DNA from: Variovorax paradoxus
GTDB lineage: Bacteria > Pseudomonadota > Gammaproteobacteria > Burkholderiales > Burkholderiaceae_C
Assembly (NCBI RefSeq): GCF_018614915.1
Contig: NZ_JAGGNU010000054.1
Span: forward strand, 1-39,684
Direction: 5' to 3'
DNA: 39,684 bases
Shown here: in pieces, positions 7,765 through 15,860 of the stretch
How positions within the stretch are numbered: the first letter of the stretch is position 1
Layout: the number at the start of each line of letters is the position of its first letter
Program-made: the position numbers and the translations under genes
The notes under the pieces: generated by a model
The model's input: the letters and a program-made list of their open reading frames with translations, nothing else
Told to the model about the DNA's origin: nothing
Databases searched by the model: none

Positions 7765-8519
7765 AGCGAAGTCTCCGAGGCGCCGCCGTCCAGGCGCAGC
7801 ACGTCAGCGTTGAAGAAGCGGGATCCGTCGCCGGCCAAAAAGCAGATCGCATCGGCGATGTCCTCCACCGTGCCCAGGCGGCCGAGCGGCGTGCGCGCGA
7901 CGCGCCTGGCGTCGAGCTCCGCATTGCGGTGCTTGGCGGTGCCTTCGGTGGGCACCGCGCCCGGCGCGACCGCGTTCACGCGGATGTTGCGCGACCCGAG
8001 GTCGGCGGCGGCGGCGCGGGTGATGCCCAGCACGCCCGCCTTGATGCCGCTGTAGACCACCGAGCGCATCGGCGACTTGAAGGCGGCGATGGACGCCACG
8101 TTAACGATGGCGCCGCCACGCTGCGGGTCCATGACCTCGGCGGCGGCCTGGATGCCCCAGATCACCGACTTGAAGCCGATCTCCACCATGCGGTCCATGA
8201 CCTCCGGCGTGATCTCCGCCAGCGGCTGGTAACGCACCCAGGCCGCGTTGTTGACCATGATGTCCAGCCGGCCCGCGTCGCGCGCGAAGTGCAGCACGGC
8301 CTCGCGCATGCCTTCGCGGCTGGAGATGTCCAGAGGCAGCGGGATCGCCTGGCCGCCCAGCGCGCGGATCTCGGCGGCGGCTTCTTCGACGAACTCCTGC
8401 TTGAGATCGTTGATGCCGACGGTGGCGCCCAGCTTGGCCATGGCGCGCGCGGTCGCGCGGCCGATGCCGTGGCCGGCGCCGCTGATGAAAGCCACGCGGC
8501 CTTCGAGAGACGCATTCAT
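7761..8519 (-). CDS. SDR-family oxidoreductase
   Basis: A 252-residue classical short-chain dehydrogenase, NAD(P)-dependent, for an alcohol/ketone interconversion. It has GAGHGIG at residues 14-20, an acidic residue after strand 2 (IND) that favours NAD over NADP, VNNAA after strand 4, VNVASIA with the catalytic Ser region, Tyr-x-x-x-Lys as YSGIK, and an R-x-N-A-V-A-P-G motif. It is complete and looks active, unlike the SDR at 1177. In the operon it could oxidise a 3-hydroxyacyl-CoA or a cyclic alcohol. Its start overlaps the end of the acyl-CoA synthetase gene by 4 bp. Confidence 0.94.
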   Translation of the reverse strand: MNASLEGRVAFISGAGHGIGRATARAMAKLGATVGINDLKQEFVEEAAAEIRALGGQAIPLPLDISSREGMREAVLHFARDAGRLDIMVNNAAWVRYQPLAEITPEVMDRMVEIGFKSVIWGIQAAAEVMDPQRGGAIVNVASIAAFKSPMRSVVYSGIKAGVLGITRAAAADLGSRNIRVNAVAPGAVPTEGTAKHRNAELDARRVARTPLGRLGTVEDIADAICFLAGDGSRFFNADVLRLDGGASETSL

Positions 8520-10645
8520 TGCTTGCCTTTCTCAGTCTGTTCGGGAACGAGCAGCGCATCGAGCGCGAAGGCGCCCTTGCCTGCTTCCAGCACCACCAGG
8601 GGGTTGATATCGATCTCGGCGACGCTGTCGGCGTGCCGCGCGGCAAAGCGCGACAGGGCCGCGACGGCACGCGCCGCTGCCTGCACGTCGGCCTTCGGAC
8701 GGCCGCGCGCGCCATCGAGCAACGGGAAGGCCTTGAGCGAGCGCAGCATCGCCGTCGCCTGCGCCTCGTCGACCGGGGCCGGTTGCAGCGCCACGTCCTT
8801 GAGGACCTCGGCAAAGATGCCGCCCAGGCCCACCATGACCATGGGGCCGAAGACCGGGTCCTTCTTGGTGCCCAGGATCAGCTCGGTGCCGCCCTGCGCC
8901 ATCTGCGCCACGAGCACGCCGGTGATGCGGGCCTGCGGCGCCTTCAGCGCCACGCGGGCCAGCAGGCTCTCGTAGTCGTCGACGAGCTGCCCTTCGGAGC
9001 GCACACCGACCACCACGCCGCCGACCTCCGTCTTGTGCGCGATGTCGGGGGAGACGATCTTCAGCACCAGCGGGAAGCCGATCTCGCGCGCCGCCGCCAG
9101 CGCCTGCTCGCGGCTGCCGGCAATGACCTCCTTCAGCACCGGCAGGCCCGCAGCGGCCAGCGCCGCCTTGGCGCTCGCTTCGGTGGCAAAGGCTTCGGCG
9201 GGCAAGGCCTCGCGGGCGACGGTCGACGTGGCCTGCGCTGCACCCTCGCGCGCGCCGAAGCGCACCAGCGCCGCGAGCGTCGCGCAGGCCGCGTCGATGC
9301 CCTCCACGGTCGGGAAGCCCATCGCGTTGAGCTGCGTGCGCACCTCCTGCGGCGCGCGGGCGCACAGGCAGATCAGCCGCGAGGGATGGTCCCTGCGGAC
9401 CTGCGCCAGCGCCGACATGAACACCTCCCGAAGGCGAGGCACGTGGAAGGCGTTCGCCGACTGCAGGATCAGCGCGTCGCAGCTGCTGTCTTCCGCCACC
9501 GCGGCCAGCACGCTGGCCAGCACTTCGGGACGGCTGGAGACCTGCGCCGTCATGTCTACCGGATTGGAAGGCGATGCAAAGGGCACCACCGACAGGATGC
9601 GCTCCTGCGTCGCCGCAGCCAGTTTGGGCAGGGCCAGGCCCTGCGCGCTGGCCGCGTCGGCCAGCAGCACGCCGAAGCCGCCGGAGGCCGTCAGTACCGC
9701 CACCTTGTTGCCCTTGGGTGCGCGCTCGGGGCCGACGACGCAGAGGGCATGGCCCACCTCCAGCAACTGCTCGATGCTGGGCACGCGGATGGCGCCGCCG
9801 TTGCGCAGCACCACATCGAACACCGCGTCCGAACATGCGAGCGCGCCGGTGTGCGAAGCCGCGGCTTCGCTGCCTGCTTCGGAGACGCCGACTTTCAGCA
9901 CCACCAGCGGCTTGCCCGCATCGCGTGCCATGGCCATGGCCTGCTGCAGCTTGGCGCCGTCGCGGCAGGTCTCCATGCAGCACAGGATCACGGAGGTGCC
10001 CGGGTCCGCCGCCAGCGAGGCGATCGCATCGGCGATGTCCACGTCGCACTCGTTGCCGGTGGTCAGCATGCGGCTGATGCCGAGGCCACGCTCGGCCGCG
10101 AGGCGCAGCGTGTAGCTGCCCAGGTTGCCGCTCTGCGAGACGATGCCCACCGGTCCCGGTGTCGGGAACGAGGATTCCAGCGCCACCGAGAAGGTGGCGA
10201 TGCTCTTGTCCGGCACGCCGATCGCGCCCAGGCAGTTGGGGCCGACGATGCGCATGCCGGTGGCCTCGGCAACCTGCCCGATCTGGTGCTGCAGCCTGCT
10301 GCCCGCCTCGCCCATCTCGGAGAAGCCGGCAGAGAGCACCACCGCGGCGCGCACGCCGCGGTTGGCGCAGTCCTTCACCACATCCAGCACGCCCTCGGGC
10401 GGCACGGCCACGACGGCCAGTTCCGGGGCTTCGGGCAGGTCCGCGATGCTGGCATAGGCCCGCAGCGACTGCACCTGGCCCGCCTTGCGATTGATCGGGT
10501 AGATCGCCCCCGCGTAGCCGTACTTCAGCAGGAACTGCAGCGGCCGGCCGCCGATCTTGGTGACGTCGTCCGACGCGCCGAAGATCGCGATCGAACGCGG
10601 ACTGAACAGCGCGTCGAGCCCGTGCCCTACTTCCAGAGTCTGCAT
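8516..10645 (-). CDS. Acetate-CoA ligase family protein (NDP-forming acyl-CoA synthetase, fused alpha-beta)
   Basis: A 709-residue fused acyl-CoA synthetase. The N-terminal CoA-binding Rossmann domain starts at LFSPRSIAIFGAS (residues about 13-25). A succinyl-CoA synthetase-like middle follows with GPNCLGAIG, GIVSQSGNLG and the SHTGAL motif, whose His is the predicted phospho-carrier. The ATP-grasp domain fills the C-terminal third (about residues 485-705; GFPLVLKIVSP, HKTEVGGV, GLGGIFAEVLKDVA, EIDINPL). Such enzymes make an acyl-CoA from acid, CoA and ATP with release of ADP. It probably activates the carboxylic substrate of this operon. ATG 10645 is one base from the hydratase stop. Confidence 0.93.
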   Translation of the reverse strand: MQTLEVGHGLDALFSPRSIAIFGASDDVTKIGGRPLQFLLKYGYAGAIYPINRKAGQVQSLRAYASIADLPEAPELAVVAVPPEGVLDVVKDCANRGVRAAVVLSAGFSEMGEAGSRLQHQIGQVAEATGMRIVGPNCLGAIGVPDKSIATFSVALESSFPTPGPVGIVSQSGNLGSYTLRLAAERGLGISRMLTTGNECDVDIADAIASLAADPGTSVILCCMETCRDGAKLQQAMAMARDAGKPLVVLKVGVSEAGSEAAASHTGALACSDAVFDVVLRNGGAIRVPSIEQLLEVGHALCVVGPERAPKGNKVAVLTASGGFGVLLADAASAQGLALPKLAAATQERILSVVPFASPSNPVDMTAQVSSRPEVLASVLAAVAEDSSCDALILQSANAFHVPRLREVFMSALAQVRRDHPSRLICLCARAPQEVRTQLNAMGFPTVEGIDAACATLAALVRFGAREGAAQATSTVAREALPAEAFATEASAKAALAAAGLPVLKEVIAGSREQALAAAREIGFPLVLKIVSPDIAHKTEVGGVVVGVRSEGQLVDDYESLLARVALKAPQARITGVLVAQMAQGGTELILGTKKDPVFGPMVMVGLGGIFAEVLKDVALQPAPVDEAQATAMLRSLKAFPLLDGARGRPKADVQAAARAVAALSRFAARHADSVAEIDINPLVVLEAGKGAFALDALLVPEQTEKGKQ

Positions 10646-10646
10646 G

Positions 10647-11408
10647 TCATCGTCCCTTGTAGACCGGCCGGCGCTTTTCCAGGAAGGCCTTGCGCGCCTC
10701 CTGCGCGTCCTCGGTCTTGGAGAGCGCCATGGTGATGTTCTGCTCGAAGCGGTAGCCGTCGCGCTGCGGCATCAAGTCCATCATGTTGGCGGCCTGCTTG
10801 GCATAGGCGACGGCCAGCGGTGCCTTGGAGGCGATCTCCTGCGCGATCTCCATCGCCAGCGGCAACAGCTGCTGCGCCGGCACGACCTCGTCCAGCACGC
10901 CGCGACGATAGAGCTCGGCGGCCGGCACCTTGGCGCCGGTAAAGAACATGCGGCGCGTGAAGGAGCGGCCGAACATGGTTCGCAGCATCGAGACGCCGCC
11001 TGCCAGGCCGACGTTGATCTCGGGCATGGCGAAGCTCGCCTCCTCGCTGGCGAGGAAGATGTCGCACGCGGCCATGAGGCCGAAGCCGGCACCCAGCGCC
11101 GGGCCGTTGACGGCGGCGATCACGGGCTTGGCGCACTCGCGGATCGCGTTGCCGGTCTCGCGCGTGAGGCGGTTGTGGCCGAGGAAGTCGCCGGCCTTGT
11201 CGGGGTCCGGGCGGTCCTTGAGGTCCGCACCGGAGCAGAAGTACTTGCCGGTGCCGGTGAGGATCGCGACGCGGATGTCGCTGCGCTCCGAGACTTCGTC
11301 GAAGACCTCGATCAGGCGGCGCCGCGTCTCGCGGTCGAGCGCGTTGACGGGCGGCTTGTCCAGCCGGACGACGGCGATGTATTCGGAAACTTCGAGGCTG
11401 ACGCTCAT
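10647..11408 (-). CDS. Enoyl-CoA hydratase/isomerase family protein
   Basis: A 253-residue crotonase-fold protein, full length. It shows the N-terminal KPPVNALD segment, the GADLKD oxyanion-hole motif (residues about 59-64), the second oxyanion strand NGPALGAGFGLMAACDIFLAS, and SFAMPEINVGL, with the Glu usually involved in catalysis. The position where many hydratases have the second catalytic Glu is followed by Gly-Gly-Val, so isomerase or hydrolase activity cannot be excluded. Likely role: hydration of the double bond made by the acyl-CoA dehydrogenases. It overlaps the upstream dehydrogenase gene by 4 bp (ATGA at 11405-11408). Confidence 0.92.
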   Translation of the reverse strand: MSVSLEVSEYIAVVRLDKPPVNALDRETRRRLIEVFDEVSERSDIRVAILTGTGKYFCSGADLKDRPDPDKAGDFLGHNRLTRETGNAIRECAKPVIAAVNGPALGAGFGLMAACDIFLASEEASFAMPEINVGLAGGVSMLRTMFGRSFTRRMFFTGAKVPAAELYRRGVLDEVVPAQQLLPLAMEIAQEIASKAPLAVAYAKQAANMMDLMPQRDGYRFEQNITMALSKTEDAQEARKAFLEKRRPVYKGR

Positions 11409-12517
11409 CGCGCACTCCCTGTGAGGTTGGAAACGGAAGAAGGACCGGCGCCCGCCTGCGGCGCCAGCAGGTGCGCGGCATGCGTGAGGCGGTCGCCGTA
11501 ACGGAACTCGGAAGCGAGCAGGCGCTGCGCCAGGCGGGTGGCGAGCACCTCCTCGCTCACGCCCATGCCGCCATGCATCTGGATCGCGGCTTCGGCGCAG
11601 GCGCGCGCCGTCTCGGCGAGCGAGACCTTGGCCAGGCGCAGCGTGCGGCGCAGGTCGGCGGCGTTCTGTTCGTGCTCGTGGAAGCAGTGGATCACCAGGC
11701 CCTTGGCGCCCAGGTACTTCACGTACATGTCGGCCGTGCGGTGGCGCAGCACCTGGAAGGTGGAGAGCGCGACGCCGAACTGGCGGCGCTCCTTCAGGTG
11801 GTTGACGGTCTGCTGGACCAGCGCAGCGAGCGCGGCCACGGTGTCGGTCGCGGTGAGGAGCAGCGCCGCGTCGGTGGCCGCGGCCAGCGCGTCATGCGCC
11901 GCGGCACCGCGGGCGATGCAGGCGCCTTCCGGCACGGCCAGCCTGGCGAGCGCGAAGTCGGCGCCGCGCCGGCCTTCCATGGTGCGGTAGCTCGTGGTGG
12001 GTGTGCCGATGCGTTCGGCATCGACGAGGAAGATGGCGGCTTCGCCATCGGCCTCGGCGGGCACGAGGTAGTGCGTCGCGGGCAGCGAGATGTCCACGCC
12101 CTGCACGGTGCCGCTCAGCTCGTAGCCGATGTCGAGGTGCGTCGCCTGCACCACGATCTCGTCAGGCGTGGAGGACAGTGCGGACAGCGGCGCGAGCTGC
12201 GCGCTGCCTTCGGCCACGGCTTCGAGCCAGCGGTTCACGGTCTCGGGCGCTGCAGCCTGCAGCAGCAGCGGCACCACGGCGCAGGTCTCGACCACAGGCA
12301 GGTGCAGACCATGCGTAGCGAGTCCTTCGACGATCGACGCCAGGTCGGCCAGCGTGCCGCCGACGCCGCCGGTTTCCTCCGGCACGAGGGTGGCGGTCCA
12401 GCCCAGTTCGCGGACCGGGTCGCCCTGCAGTGCCTCCGCATTGGCGTGGTCCTGCGCGTAGCGACTCGCCGCATCGAGCAGCATGCCGGGGAACAGGGAG
12501 GGGAAAGAAGTGGACAT
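11405..12517 (-). CDS. Acyl-CoA dehydrogenase, small-subunit type (PimD/FadE-like)
   Basis: A 370-residue divergent acyl-CoA dehydrogenase. It keeps the fold markers (EETGGVGG-type N-terminal segment, KERRQFGVALSTFQVLRH, IQMHGGMGVSEE) but lacks the usual FAD/substrate loop TEPxAGSD and the C-terminal (Y)EGTSE segment. This is the pattern of the partner subunit in two-gene dehydrogenases such as PimCD and the actinobacterial sterol enzymes, where one FAD site forms between unlike subunits. It directly follows the complete partner at 12522 with a 4-bp gap. I chose ATG 12517 (MSTSFPSL), with AGGTT-poor but usable upstream sequence; the longer open frame only shadows the upstream gene. Confidence 0.88.
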   Translation of the reverse strand: MSTSFPSLFPGMLLDAASRYAQDHANAEALQGDPVRELGWTATLVPEETGGVGGTLADLASIVEGLATHGLHLPVVETCAVVPLLLQAAAPETVNRWLEAVAEGSAQLAPLSALSSTPDEIVVQATHLDIGYELSGTVQGVDISLPATHYLVPAEADGEAAIFLVDAERIGTPTTSYRTMEGRRGADFALARLAVPEGACIARGAAAHDALAAATDAALLLTATDTVAALAALVQQTVNHLKERRQFGVALSTFQVLRHRTADMYVKYLGAKGLVIHCFHEHEQNAADLRRTLRLAKVSLAETARACAEAAIQMHGGMGVSEEVLATRLAQRLLASEFRYGDRLTHAAHLLAPQAGAGPSSVSNLTGSAR

Positions 12518-12521
12518 CGGT

Positions 12522-13682
12522 TCAGGCTCCCAGCAATTCGTTGGCGACCACGTTGCGCTGCACTTCGGAGGTGCCGCCGGCGATGGTGCGGGCGCGCGTG
12601 AACATGTAGTTCTGGATCCAGGTCGCGGCGGGCACGTCATCGCCCGCGTCAGCAAGGAAGCGGTGCGCGGCTTCGGGTCCGACCGCGTCGAGCGCGATCG
12701 TGGTCAGGCGCTGCGCCACGTCGGCGCAAGTCATCTTGATCGCGGAGGGCTGCACGCCCAGCGGGCGCTGGTGGATCAGGTCCTCGGTCGCCTGCGCCAT
12801 CATCACGCGCGCGCCCTTCACGTCGGCCTCGCACAGCAGCAGCTTGTGATGCAGGCCGCTGAAGTCGCGCTTGCCGGCGGCGTCCTTCGCGGCTTGCTCG
12901 ACCAGGCGCGTGACCTGGCGGCGCACCAGCTCCAGGCGCGCCACGTTGGCCGGGGGCAGGCGCTCGCGTTCCAGCAGGTACTTGGCGCAGGTCCAGCCTT
13001 TGCCTACTTCGCCGATCAGGTTGTCGGCGCGCACGCGCACCTCGTCGAAGAAAACTTCGTTCAGGTGGTGCCAGCCGTCGATGGTCCGGATGGGGCGCAC
13101 GGTGATGCCCTGGGTGTCCATGGGCACCAGCAGCAGCGAGATGCCTTCCTGCTTCTTCGCCTCTTTGGAGGTGCGCACCAGCATGTAGATCATGCTGGCT
13201 TCATGCGCGTGCGAGGTCCAGATCTTCTGGCCGTTGATGACCCACTCGTCGCCCTCGCGGCGTGCGCTGGTGGAGAGCGAGGCCAGGTCGGAGCCCGAGC
13301 CCGGCTCGGAATAGCCCTGGCACCACCAGTCGGAGCCGTCGAGGATGCGCGGCAGAAAGCGCGCCTTCTGCTCCTCGGTGCCGAAATGGATGATCACCGG
13401 CCCGATGTGGCCCAGGCCATGGTGGTACAGCGGCGGGCAGTCGTTCTCCGCCATCACCTCCTCGAAGATCAGCCGCTGCCGGATGTCCCAGCCGGTGCCG
13501 CCCGCTTCGGTGGGCCAGCTGGGTGCGCCCCATCCCTTGGCATTCAGAATCTTCTGCCAGGCCTGGTACTCGCGCTTGGTGATCTTCTGGCCCGCGGCCA
13601 CGACGGCGCGGATCTCGGAAGGGCAGGACTTGCGGGCGAACTCTTCCAGCTCGCGCCGAAAGGCGGCGTAGTCGACTGACAT
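12522..13682 (-). CDS. Acyl-CoA dehydrogenase, large-subunit type (PimC/FadE-like)
   Basis: A 386-residue acyl-CoA dehydrogenase with the substrate/FAD loop CQGYSEPGSGSDLAS (about residues 120-134), GQKIWTSHAH after it, and AGGTSEVQRN near the C-terminus. The long SxAH loop and the middle-domain segment TIDGWHHLNEVFFDEVRV fit the large subunits of heteromeric dehydrogenases such as PimC, which act on dicarboxylyl- or cyclic-side-chain CoA esters. Paired with the reduced subunit at 11405, it probably forms an alpha2beta2 enzyme. It is preceded by the flavin reductase-FCD gene 24 bp away. The CoA ester substrate is unknown. Confidence 0.92.
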   Translation of the reverse strand: MSVDYAAFRRELEEFARKSCPSEIRAVVAAGQKITKREYQAWQKILNAKGWGAPSWPTEAGGTGWDIRQRLIFEEVMAENDCPPLYHHGLGHIGPVIIHFGTEEQKARFLPRILDGSDWWCQGYSEPGSGSDLASLSTSARREGDEWVINGQKIWTSHAHEASMIYMLVRTSKEAKKQEGISLLLVPMDTQGITVRPIRTIDGWHHLNEVFFDEVRVRADNLIGEVGKGWTCAKYLLERERLPPANVARLELVRRQVTRLVEQAAKDAAGKRDFSGLHHKLLLCEADVKGARVMMAQATEDLIHQRPLGVQPSAIKMTCADVAQRLTTIALDAVGPEAAHRFLADAGDDVPAATWIQNYMFTRARTIAGGTSEVQRNVVANELLGA

Positions 13683-13706
13683 CTTGTCTCCTCGGGTTTC
13701 GGTATC

Positions 13707-14642
13707 TCAGCCCTTGCGCAGCTGCGTGATCAGCTCGTCGAGGGCGGTTGCGGCGCCGTCCGCATCGCGCCGGCGCAGGCGCTGCGCGATGTTGCGGCGC
13801 AAGGGGAACAGGTCGGGGCGCGGGCGCACCGACAGCACGTGCGTCATGCGCTCGCGCAGCACGGTGGTCATGGTCTGCGCCATCAGCGTCAAGGCCTCGT
13901 TGTGGCCCGCCGCGGCGATGGCGGAGAAGAAGCGGCTGGCGGACTCGATGCGGTCCTTCAGCGGGGCGTCGTCAGGATGGGCCTCGATGGCATCCACCGC
14001 CGCTTCGACGGCATCCAGCTCGGCCTCGTCGGCGCGCTCGGCAGCCAGGCGCAGCAGGGTGCCGTAGAGGGTGCGGTAGGCCTCGTCGATATCGGCATCG
14101 TCCAGCTTGCCCTGCACCACCAGCTTGCGCAGCGATTCGGCCAGCATCATGTAGGCGCCCTTGTAGAACACCAGGGCCTGGTCGGCGCCGCCCGCGATCA
14201 TGTTCTTGACTTCGCCGATGAAGACCAGGTGGTCGCCGGCCTCGTGGCGGGCGAACACGCTGCACTCGAAGCTGGCGAGGCAGTCGTCCACCAGCGGCAT
14301 GCCGAGCAGGCCCGGCCGCCAGGCCACGCCTTCGAACTTGTCATCGATCTTGCTCGAGGCGAAGCGGCCTGACAGTGCATCCTGCCGCTCCGACAGGATG
14401 TTGATCGCGAAGCCCTCGGCCTGCTCGAAGGTGTCGAGCAGGCGGCTGGCCTTGCGCAGGCTGAACAGCACCAGCGGCGGCTCGAGCGACACCGAGCTGA
14501 AGGAGTTGCAGGTCAGGCCGGCGGGCTGCCCGTCAGGGGTGCGCGTGGTGATGACGGCCACGCCGGTCGGAAAGCAGCCGAGCAGCTGACGGAACAGCGA
14601 AAGCTCGATGGCGGGGTGGATGCGTTCGGCGACTTCGGGCAT
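13707..14642 (-). CDS. Flavin reductase fused to FCD domain
   Basis: A 311-residue fusion. Residues about 8-165 are a short-chain flavin reductase domain (HpaC/DIM6-NTAB type): FPTGVAVITTRTPDGQPAGLTCNSF, PPLVLFSL, a GRFASSKIDDKF segment, DHLVFIGEV and the final PLVFYKG-type strand. These reduce FMN/FAD with NAD(P)H for a partner monooxygenase. Residues about 168-310 resemble the all-helical FCD effector domain of FadR-like GntR regulators (YRTLYGTLLRLAAERA, LDAVEAAVDAI, DRIESASRFFSAIAAAGHN). No winged-helix DNA-binding part is present. It lies directly after the luciferase-like gene, so it likely supplies reduced flavin to it, perhaps under ligand control by the FCD part. Confidence 0.85.
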   Translation of the reverse strand: MPEVAERIHPAIELSLFRQLLGCFPTGVAVITTRTPDGQPAGLTCNSFSSVSLEPPLVLFSLRKASRLLDTFEQAEGFAINILSERQDALSGRFASSKIDDKFEGVAWRPGLLGMPLVDDCLASFECSVFARHEAGDHLVFIGEVKNMIAGGADQALVFYKGAYMMLAESLRKLVVQGKLDDADIDEAYRTLYGTLLRLAAERADEAELDAVEAAVDAIEAHPDDAPLKDRIESASRFFSAIAAAGHNEALTLMAQTMTTVLRERMTHVLSVRPRPDLFPLRRNIAQRLRRRDADGAATALDELITQLRKG

Positions 14643-14666
14643 GGCAGCTCCTGCGGTGGCGGCGGC

Positions 14667-15758
14667 TCAGGCGGCAGCGAGCTCGCGCTCGGCGGCGCTG
14701 CGGTGCGGCGGGTCGTTGGCAATTTCCTGCTGGACCGCCGGGATGATCACCTTGGCCCAGGTTTCGAGCTGGCGCAGCATGGTCGGGTGGTCGAAGTCGC
14801 CCATCTGCGTCTGGAAGCAGTAGTGCACCGGCTTCAGGGTGCGGATCTCGTTCACCACGCGCTCGATCACGATGTCGATGCTGCCCACCGGCAGCAGCGC
14901 GCGCATCTCGTCCAGGGTCGGTTCGCCTTCGACGACGCCTTCTTCCACCTGGTAGTCGTCGGCGATCTGCGCGGTGCGGCGCTTCAGGCTGACGGCGATG
15001 CGGCGCTGGTAGCGGGCGCAATCGAGGTAGCGCTCCACTTCGTCCTTGTTGTTGCTGGCATAGGCGGCGCGCAGCAGCCCCACGTTGATGCTGGCCGGGT
15101 CCTTGCCTTCGGCGGTGGCGACCTTGTCGATCAGGGCGCGGGTGCCCTGCAGCTTCTCCAGGCCGCCGTCGCCGCCGGAGACGAACACATGGTGGCCGGA
15201 CTTCACGGCGCGGGACAGGAAGGCCGGGTCCACGCTGGTGATCCACATCGGCGGCATGGGCTGCTGCACCGCGCGCTGGCTGATGGCGCTCATGGGCTGC
15301 TGGTAGAACTCGCCGTGGTAGCTGAACTTGGGCTGCGTGAGGCCCATCTCCAGCATGTCCAGCATCTCGAAGGTGCGGCCCTTGGCGGTCTCCAGCGAGA
15401 CGCCGAAGCGCTCGAACTCGAAGTGCTGGTAGCCCGAGCCGATGCCCAGGTTGAGGCGCCCGTTGGACAGCTCGTCGACCATCGCCACGTCGGCGATCAG
15501 GCGCGCGGGGGTGTACAGCGGTGCGACGACAATGCCGGTACCCAGCCGGATCTTGCGGGTGACCGCGGCGCAGTGGGCGATCATGGTCAGCGGCGAGGAA
15601 CACATGCCGTAGTTGCTGAAGTGGTGCTCCGCGTACCACGCGGCGCCGAAGCCCAGTTCGTCCGCCAGGCGCGTCTGCTCCACGGCGTCGCGCAGGATCT
15701 GGTGGGAGGTCTTATGTTTGTTTCGCTGCTGCATCAGAATGAAGATTCCGAAATCCAT
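14667..15758 (-). CDS. Luciferase-like (LLM class) flavin-dependent monooxygenase
   Basis: A 363-residue TIM-barrel flavin monooxygenase of the bacterial luciferase superfamily. Features are the start MDFGIFIL, DELGFGAAWYAEHHFSNYG (the HHF/SNYG region lines the flavin pocket), RLGTGIVVAPLYTPARLIADVAMVDELSNGRL, GIGSGY, and a C-terminal (Q)TQMGDFDHPTMLRQLE segment common in two-component members that need FMNH2. It inserts one oxygen atom into, or cleaves, an unknown substrate. AGGAG lies 8 nt before ATG 15758. It is the first gene of the ten-gene operon, and the reductase gene follows 24 bp downstream, so the two form a plausible two-component oxygenase. Confidence 0.92.
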   Translation of the reverse strand: MDFGIFILMQQRNKHKTSHQILRDAVEQTRLADELGFGAAWYAEHHFSNYGMCSSPLTMIAHCAAVTRKIRLGTGIVVAPLYTPARLIADVAMVDELSNGRLNLGIGSGYQHFEFERFGVSLETAKGRTFEMLDMLEMGLTQPKFSYHGEFYQQPMSAISQRAVQQPMPPMWITSVDPAFLSRAVKSGHHVFVSGGDGGLEKLQGTRALIDKVATAEGKDPASINVGLLRAAYASNNKDEVERYLDCARYQRRIAVSLKRRTAQIADDYQVEEGVVEGEPTLDEMRALLPVGSIDIVIERVVNEIRTLKPVHYCFQTQMGDFDHPTMLRQLETWAKVIIPAVQQEIANDPPHRSAAERELAAA

Positions 15759-15860
15759 TGCCGGTGCTCCTGTTGGGTTGGTGTTGACGTGCGCCCATCG
15801 TAGGAACGCTAGCCCCCTCCGGATCACCAACGTGCGCACAGCTTCTTTGCGTCTTTCGAA
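15759..15860. promoter_or_regulatory. Divergent promoter region of monooxygenase operon and LysR gene
   Basis: These 102 bp separate the divergently transcribed operon and regulator genes. They contain a 7-bp inverted repeat, GTTGGTG (15777-15783) and CACCAAC (15825-15831), and two copies of ACGTGCGC (15787-15794, 15830-15837). The dyad described at 15836-15850 also lies here. The arrangement is typical of a LysR-type regulator that controls itself and the neighbouring operon. Exact start sites cannot be fixed from sequence alone. Confidence 0.6.
15836..15850. promoter_or_regulatory. Putative LysR site GCACAG-CTT-CTTTGC
   Basis: A near-perfect dyad with 6-bp arms and a 3-bp centre; read on the minus strand it is GCAAAG-AAG-CTGTGC. 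It resembles the dyads at 17691-17707 and 19019-19033. It lies 11-25 bp before the LysR start, where autoregulatory sites of this family usually are. One arm position does not pair, so this is the weakest of the three copies. Confidence 0.45.

Noticed and set aside
8519..10735. Open frame of over 700 codons on the plus strand opposite the acyl-CoA synthetase
   Set aside because: It is a high-GC antisense shadow: residues are dominated by His, Arg, Gln and Ala, with no domain, while the minus strand gives a complete enzyme.
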